DNA from: Serripes groenlandicus
Taxonomy: Eukaryota > Mollusca > Bivalvia > Cardiida > Cardiidae
Assembly: GCA_031761405.1 (NCBI GenBank)
Contig: JASEVX010000003.1
Coordinates: 119,514,727 to 119,578,726 of the forward strand
DNA length: 64,000 nucleotides
Reading direction: 5' to 3'
The notes beneath the pieces are model-generated. The model made no database searches. It was not told the origin of the DNA and worked only from the letters and a program-made list of their open reading frames with translations. Numbering within the stretch: the first letter of the stretch is position 1; each line of letters opens with the position of its first letter. The translations under genes and the position numbers were made by a program. Shown piece by piece: positions 58,991 to 64,000 of this stretch.

Positions 58991-59091
58991 TCAATCAAGA
59001 TGTCTGTCTATTTATATACTTGTTAATGTAACGGGAATGGGGTGTGGGTACACATTACCCCTCCACAGCCATGCAGTAAACCTGCTTTTTT

Positions 59092-59275
59092 ATTGGGGAT
59101 TTACGCCGTTTTCAACATTAGTTCAGTTATGTCATGACGACTGATCACTTATTCATGATCCCTGGGTAAACAAACCAGTACGGGGCTAGGAAATGTGCTT
59201 TCTCATGGGCACTTTACCGCGACTGGGTATCGAACCCGGCCGGCTTTTATAGAGACGTTTGTAGAGTGTTTGTCT
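59092..59275 (-). repeat. tRNA-derived SINE (family 1), minus strand
   Basis: Minus-strand B box gggttcgataccc (59225-59237), 'gtgcccatgagaaagcac', 'tactggtttgtttaccca', 'gggatcatgaataagtgatc', 'gtcatgacataactgaa' and the tail 'gttgaaaacggcgtaaatcc'. Best preserved copy of this SINE in the window. Confidence 0.85.
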
Positions 59276-59723
59276 TTTTAATAAAGATAAGAAACATACA
59301 CCACGGTTGGTGCCTGAATGGGCGACTTGGTGCAATATGGTAATGGCAAAGATTACTAAGCCACCTTTAACTACACGTACATTAGCTGCTGCGATCAAGT
59401 GCAACGGTGTTGTATTTCGTGACTATAAATTATGCAACCTTTTACTCCGATACTGAATACGATGTATATGACAGAGAGCACTATGCTACTGTTACCAATT
59501 TCTTAACATTTAAAGGAAGGGTCTTATACATAATATGGGGATCATATTAAACAAATGTAATACTACCTTTTTTTATTACCATCGGAAACGGGCAAAATGT
59601 GGGACTGATGTTAAAACAATGTTTACCGTGTTCATTTGATATGGATTGCAACTCTCGATTGGGGCAAGATACTCACCTTATATGAAGGCGGTGGTAAGCC
59701 TTCAGAGTGAATTTTAATCTGGG

Positions 59724-60237
59724 ATGGATAGCAACATGACCTCATTCATTTTGCAGGATAGTTTAACTTGTTGCAATGAAATTCACCTAACATTATTTAC
59801 TTGCTTTTTGCCCGCTGGAAATATGACTGAGTGTGTTACAATGGTCGTTTCTACAAACTGCATGAGTGTCCATCCCAAGCTAGTTAAATATAGAATGTCT
59901 ATGTATTCCGATATGTACAGCTGCGTCATATATAATGATTTATATTCAAACTGGTTCCAAGTGTTAAAGGGAACAACAAACGGAGTATGAACACCATTTT
60001 TGTACCTCACTGATTGAACAATTAGTCCATGTTAACTTAGGTTTCAAGATAAAACGGTCACAATTTCGTACCCTGTCATTTGCCGATGACATTACTCTTC
60101 TTGTTGTATCATGCAAAGCGTTACAGGATATGATAAGCATGTGTTATCAGTATGTTTGTGTTTGGCGATTTCAGTACAACACTTCTAAGTGCGCTATTGT
60201 CCCATGTAATGAATCAAAAGTCATATCACGGTCTTGA
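59724..60237 (+). pseudogene. LINE reverse transcriptase relic (palm with FADD)
   Basis: The frame to 59990 ends with SCVIYNDLYSNWF, then FQVLKGTTNGV, corresponding to the LINE RT block 'S..V.yNG..S..F.v..GvrQG'. After a frameshift, 60001-60237 reads LIEQLVHVNLGFKI, then SFADDITLLVVS (60076-60111; FADD is the YXDD catalytic box), then a W-x-x-x-YN-x-SKC block. These are RT motifs 4 to 6 in order. A stop (59988-59990), the frameshift and the missing ends make it dead. The first half of the 59724 frame shows no clear RT similarity, so the true left border may be near 59880. Confidence 0.75.
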
Positions 60238-63047
60238 TTCGTTTGTAATGAAGTAATTCTAGGGAAAGACGTATTCCAGCATCTGGGGTGATTGTTGTTA
60301 TACATAGAGCATTTATTCTACAATTGTATAATAACGAGCACAGCTCGTGTTGAGGTTTAACCTTAATTAGGGGAAATTTCCTATATTCAGTATGGACACA
60401 AATTAGGTGCAAAGTTACCACGGCCCAGCTCATGAAAGCCAAATGAAATTACATAGAAAAAAGCAGGGAACCATGACCGATATTTATTCATATCCGGCCG
60501 ACGTCACACCCGTCCAGACCTGCTAAAGTCTTCAGTCCTTCTGACGAAAACTCATTCGGACGGTCAAAGATCGATGCAAAAATTGGTTGAACATACCCTG
60601 TGACCCAAATCAGAGACGCGTATTTATATCTCTGCCCAAATATGAATCACAGGAACTACTCCTGTACAGTTAGTATGGGAGTTCCGGATCACTGGTAGTT
60701 CCGCATCAGAACATATTGTCTTTTAGAAAATCTGCATAGAAACAATGTTTATAAATACATATACCTGATATATTAAGAAAATTCAATCGATTTCAAAATC
60801 GATGTTGTTTTTCTCTGAAATCATGCAGTCGTAAAATTACCCTGCGATATTTTGCAGATACACCGTTTATCCAAAAACGTGGTTTCCAATTCAAAGACAA
60901 TTATAAAATATATCTACGCAATAAAAATCGGTAAAACTGGTATGAATTTGTTCATCTATTCTTACTTTAATATTTTCAAAACGATTTTGTGAAGATGGAG
61001 ATCATCTAGAGTACTAGATGTTAATGCATCATCCTGTGTTTAATATACATGTCAGTTTTGGACCAGCTTGTGATGTGTAACATATAAAAATTGCTGTGAT
61101 GTGCACACTGAACTGAATGCAAATTGTATCTTTTGCAATATTTTAAATATATTTTCACAGTTAAACTACTTTCTAATGTTTTCTTGCTTGAATGAATGTG
61201 AAAAGCTTGTTTGTAATGAACCATGTGTAGGCATAATATAGATCTGCCGATGATCTACTTTTTCAATGTTCTGTAAATTTATCCTAAACTGCATATAGTT
61301 TTTGTTTTGAAGTATCTTAGCCGGAAATAATGATGATATCAGAACTAAACTTAACTCTATAATTTGTTTAATGTCACTTGATAAGATGTTATCATTTTAC
61401 AACTGCAACTTTTCAGAAATCTATTTTTAATAAATAACAAATCATGTGATCCAAAACACTCACTCGATTCGGAACTTACTGAATTACCCAGGGAAATAAA
61501 ATTAGTCCAGAAATATTCATGTGTTTGACAGACAACAAATTTAAGATGAAAGGTCGGATATTTTGCCATTAAGCTGAACAAGTTTCTTTTAAATTCTCAA
61601 TTCCTTTGTTAAAGCTATCACTATTTGATTCGTTAGTGATCCGGAGAACTCCCACGCTAACTGTATGATGTAAGAAAATAAGAAATAAATATGACCCGAT
61701 GCATAAATAGCACTAAAATAGCACATAAGAAAGTAAATCTATTTTTAGAAGTGTACTTCGAAGTTCTCGAGTGCTGATTGTTTACACATTTAATGACGTA
61801 ATATCTTACGTTTCTACTGCATGGCATCCTGTTCATTTTTCCGTGCTGAACACATTTGCAATGTGGACAGAAAATTTAAGACTAATCAGTTAAAACTACC
61901 AGCTTTTTAGACTAAAAGAACAAACTTCAGAACCCAAGAAGAAACTTCCCCAGTGTATTCAAGAGACATATCAGGTGTCCAAAAAAGGAAGTTTGAACAA
62001 GTTTTCTAACAGACTTGACTGGAGACATATCCATGGCCGAGACGGATTGATGTGGGCATGCCTTTTGCTGTGAGTTCTAAACAAAAAATGTTTTTACAAG
62101 TGATAAAGCCTTTAAGGATGTGATAATCAAAAATGAATTTTAACAAGGCACATTGCATGTCAGGATGGTAACCAGAAATCTCGACCCAAAGAATTCTCGA
62201 CCCTAGTTTTAGGCGACCCCATTATCAGTTTATATAGGTGTGAATGGATGGTTTAACACACAAGTGTCATAAACAAAAGCGGTATGATGCTTGACTGATT
62301 ATTGATACTTAATTACCTGTTGATTGATTATTTAAATGATCTTGATGTGTTCTAAAAAGTTAATCTGCTGCAGACGACTTTGAAAACATTTGGTGAGAAA
62401 GGAGAATATGTATATGACAGGTTGGCTTCTGGCTAAGATATAATTATATAAATGAATTAGGAAAATTGTGAGAAAAGGAGGAAATGTCCTCTATCAAACA
62501 ATACTTCAAATCTTAAGAATTCTTTGAAAACCATGATATAGGATAATTTATAGCGATGTTAAAACATACATCATTATTACATTAAACATTATCTAAATGT
62601 AGTGATTATACAACAAAAGAACCATCATCCATTCACACCTATATAAACTGAGGTCTAAATTGGGGTCGACTATTCTTAGGAAATTTGAGTCGAGAATTCT
62701 GGATGCCGTCAGGACCAATGCGATGCTTTAAAAGAATCAACTCTGCAGCTTAACATTATTCAAGTAAGTATAACAACATCTTGCAAAACAGTTAAATCTT
62801 AAGAATTCGAAAATGAACAACTAATTTTAATTCGAAAGCATTTAGAGAAATATAGTTGCATATTGTCAACAATTTAAAATGTTATCACAATGCTTTCAAA
62901 CATCATATGCTGTAAGATCAAATGACAAAAGATAAACACAAATGAAAGTTTCATACATTCTGGTGTATTTAATTTTACAGAAATATTTCTTTTATAGATA
63001 TAATTCTCCTGTATCATCAGTAACTATTATAATCATATGTCAATTAA

Positions 63048-63115
63048 CCCTTTCTCTCATATAGACGCTTTCTGACACCTCTGCAGCAGACAGCTTTTTG
63101 AAAACATAGTCACTC
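63048..63115 (+). mobile_element. Left half of a TTAA-type MITE inserted in R5 copy B
   Basis: ttaa (63044-63047) is followed by ccctttctctcatatagacg and cctctgcagcagacagc. Copy A has the uninterrupted 'gtcaattaaaatg' at the same point. The right half of the MITE is gone together with about 150 bp of R5. Confidence 0.7.
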
Positions 63116-63429
63116 AAAATCTACTTAATTCTAAAAAGAAATGCCCCAAATATCTGAATCAGAATTCAGTGAAGGTTGGGATTTTCCGCGCAAATTGAGT
63201 GAGGACTGGTTGTATCACCAGGACATTGAGCGTGATTAAAATAAGATTAAAGCTTGTTTCACAATTGATGTAAAAAAGAAAAATTAATAGTCATTGGTGT
63301 AAAGTAATAATTCAGATAAGACTGCACAGAGGTACCAACTGGTCTAAAACTAAACTGGTTGCAGAACCCAAAGCTTGGCTTTTTGACATAACTAATATAC
63401 ATGTATATTGTTTTCAATTCTGGTCTATC

Positions 63430-63520
63430 TTTTATTTATTGGGGTTTTAAGCCACTTTCAATATTATTTCATATTATTTATTATAGCACGGCGACAGTTC
63501 ACTTATTCTTGATCCCTTCT
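63430..63520 (-). repeat. Truncated SINE (family 1 body and tail)
   Basis: On the minus strand 'gggatcaagaataagtgaac', 'tgaaataatattgaaagtgg' and 'cttaaaacccc' match the family 1 tail. The tRNA head is absent. Confidence 0.6.
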
Positions 63521-63960
63521 ATGTTTAGCTCTAGTGGCCAAAGGCCAGAAGAGCTTATGCCGTGGTGTGATGTACGTCGTCCGTGCGTCTGTAAACAATT
63601 GCTTGTGAACGCGATACAGGCTTCAGTTTTGATTGTATCTCAATCAAACTTATACAGTAGTTAGATATGCATGAGCGCTTGGTTCCTTTCGCAAACCAGT
63701 CAGATCCGCCAATGCAAGACTGGATTATGGCCCTTGAAATTGTCAAAGTTGCTATAATAGAGCTTGTGAACACAATAGAGGCTCCATTTACTATCCGATC
63801 TTCAAAAACTTAAACAGTAGTTAAATATTGATGAGAGCTTTGTTCCTTTTGCAACCAGCCAGATCTGCCCATGTAAGGCTTGATTATGGCCCTTGAAGTT
63901 GTCAAAATAAGTATAATACAGCTTGTGAACGCGATAAAGTCTTCAGTTTTAATTGTATCT
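63520..63960 (+). mobile_element. Tandem-repeat element fragment ('gtggccaaaggcc' family)
   Basis: agtggccaaaggccagaaga, 'gcttatgccgtggtgtga' and 'cgtcgtccgtgcgtctgtaa' form a typical start. It is followed by units marked 'agcttgtgaacgcgataca' at about 63602, 63754 and 63916 (152-162 bp). It ends where R5 resumes at 'aagttttattttaaaac'. Confidence 0.6.
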
Positions 63961-64000
63961 AAAAGTTTTATTTTAAAACAGAATGGATTTAGGACATCCT

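Larger units (their letters stand above)
60329..64000. repeat. Large dispersed repeat R5, copy B, running off the window
   Basis: Starts at taataacgagcacagctcg like copy A (26431). Matched blocks in order include 'ccggccgacgtcaca', 'gacggtcaaagatcgatgc', 'aacccaagaagaaac' (61938), 'tctgctgcagacgactttg' (62366), 'gcagaacccaaagcttgg' (63362) and, after an insertion, 'aacagaatggatttagg' at the end of the window. Copy B has lost A's 26620-26930. It has gained a MITE end at 63044 and a SINE plus a tandem-repeat element at 63430-63960. Confidence 0.8.

Overview
This 64 kb window reads as AT-rich, intron- or intergenic-type nuclear DNA of a marine or freshwater invertebrate, most likely a bivalve mollusc. 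The inference rests on repeat families I recognise from bivalve genomes. These are tRNA-derived SINEs with the tail 'catgacataactgaa...gttgaaaacggcgtaaa'; tandem-repeat-bearing non-autonomous elements of the pearl/Helentron-like kind, with ends such as 'caggtgagcgatc...atggccctcttgttt' and 'acaagagctgtc...agtcgagcta'; TTAA-flanked small MITEs; and hAT- and pogo-like MITEs. The species cannot be named from sequence alone. No complete protein-coding gene is visible. Almost every open frame above 60 codons is either chance in AT-rich DNA or translation of a tandem repeat.

Layout. 0-1.6 kb: a decayed LINE reverse-transcriptase piece and two short LTR copies, one flanked by both a polypurine tract and a primer-binding-site-like sequence. 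1.6-9.6 kb: mostly featureless, with two tRNA-like sequences and short microsatellites. 9.8-11.6 kb: a 52-bp minisatellite of about 34 units, containing a higher-order 104-bp block and an internal inverted block. 12.5-15.8 kb: small inverted-repeat elements and SINEs. 16-22 kb: a mosaic of mobile-element fragments and TTAA-type MITEs, parts of which recur inverted at 31.2-34.3 kb and directly at 37.1-37.7 kb. 22.9-25.3 kb: a foldback element whose arms are inverted arrays of a 21-bp unit. 25.6-26.3 kb: a decayed LINE C-terminus with RNase H. 26.4-29.5 kb: a repeat of at least 3 kb that recurs at 60.3-64 kb. 30-36 kb: tandem-repeat elements and a SINE. 40.7-42.2 kb: another such element. 43.5-46.3 kb: tandem repeats and MITEs. 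46.9-52.5 kb: a second, larger foldback element (5.6 kb) with seven-unit arrays in opposite orientation on its two sides, near-perfect 62-bp ends and a 7-bp target duplication. 52.6-54.7 kb: a pogo-like MITE and a tandem-repeat element. 54.8-55.6 kb: a recent direct duplication. 56-57.6 kb: a possible exon of a zinc-finger (PHD-like) protein, with a tandem array in the presumed intron. 58.1-59 kb: four units of a 219-bp repeat. 59.7-60.2 kb: another LINE RT relic. 63.4-64 kb: a SINE tail and a tandem-repeat element inside the second copy of the large repeat.

The main result is architectural. Two independent large foldback elements have arms built of minisatellite arrays in mirror orientation, with conserved terminal inverted repeats and apparent target-site duplications. 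Both look like non-autonomous mobile elements and neither matches a family I can name. The rest of the window is a dense record of nested, non-autonomous transposition, and internal copy pairs allow insertions to be compared with empty sites.
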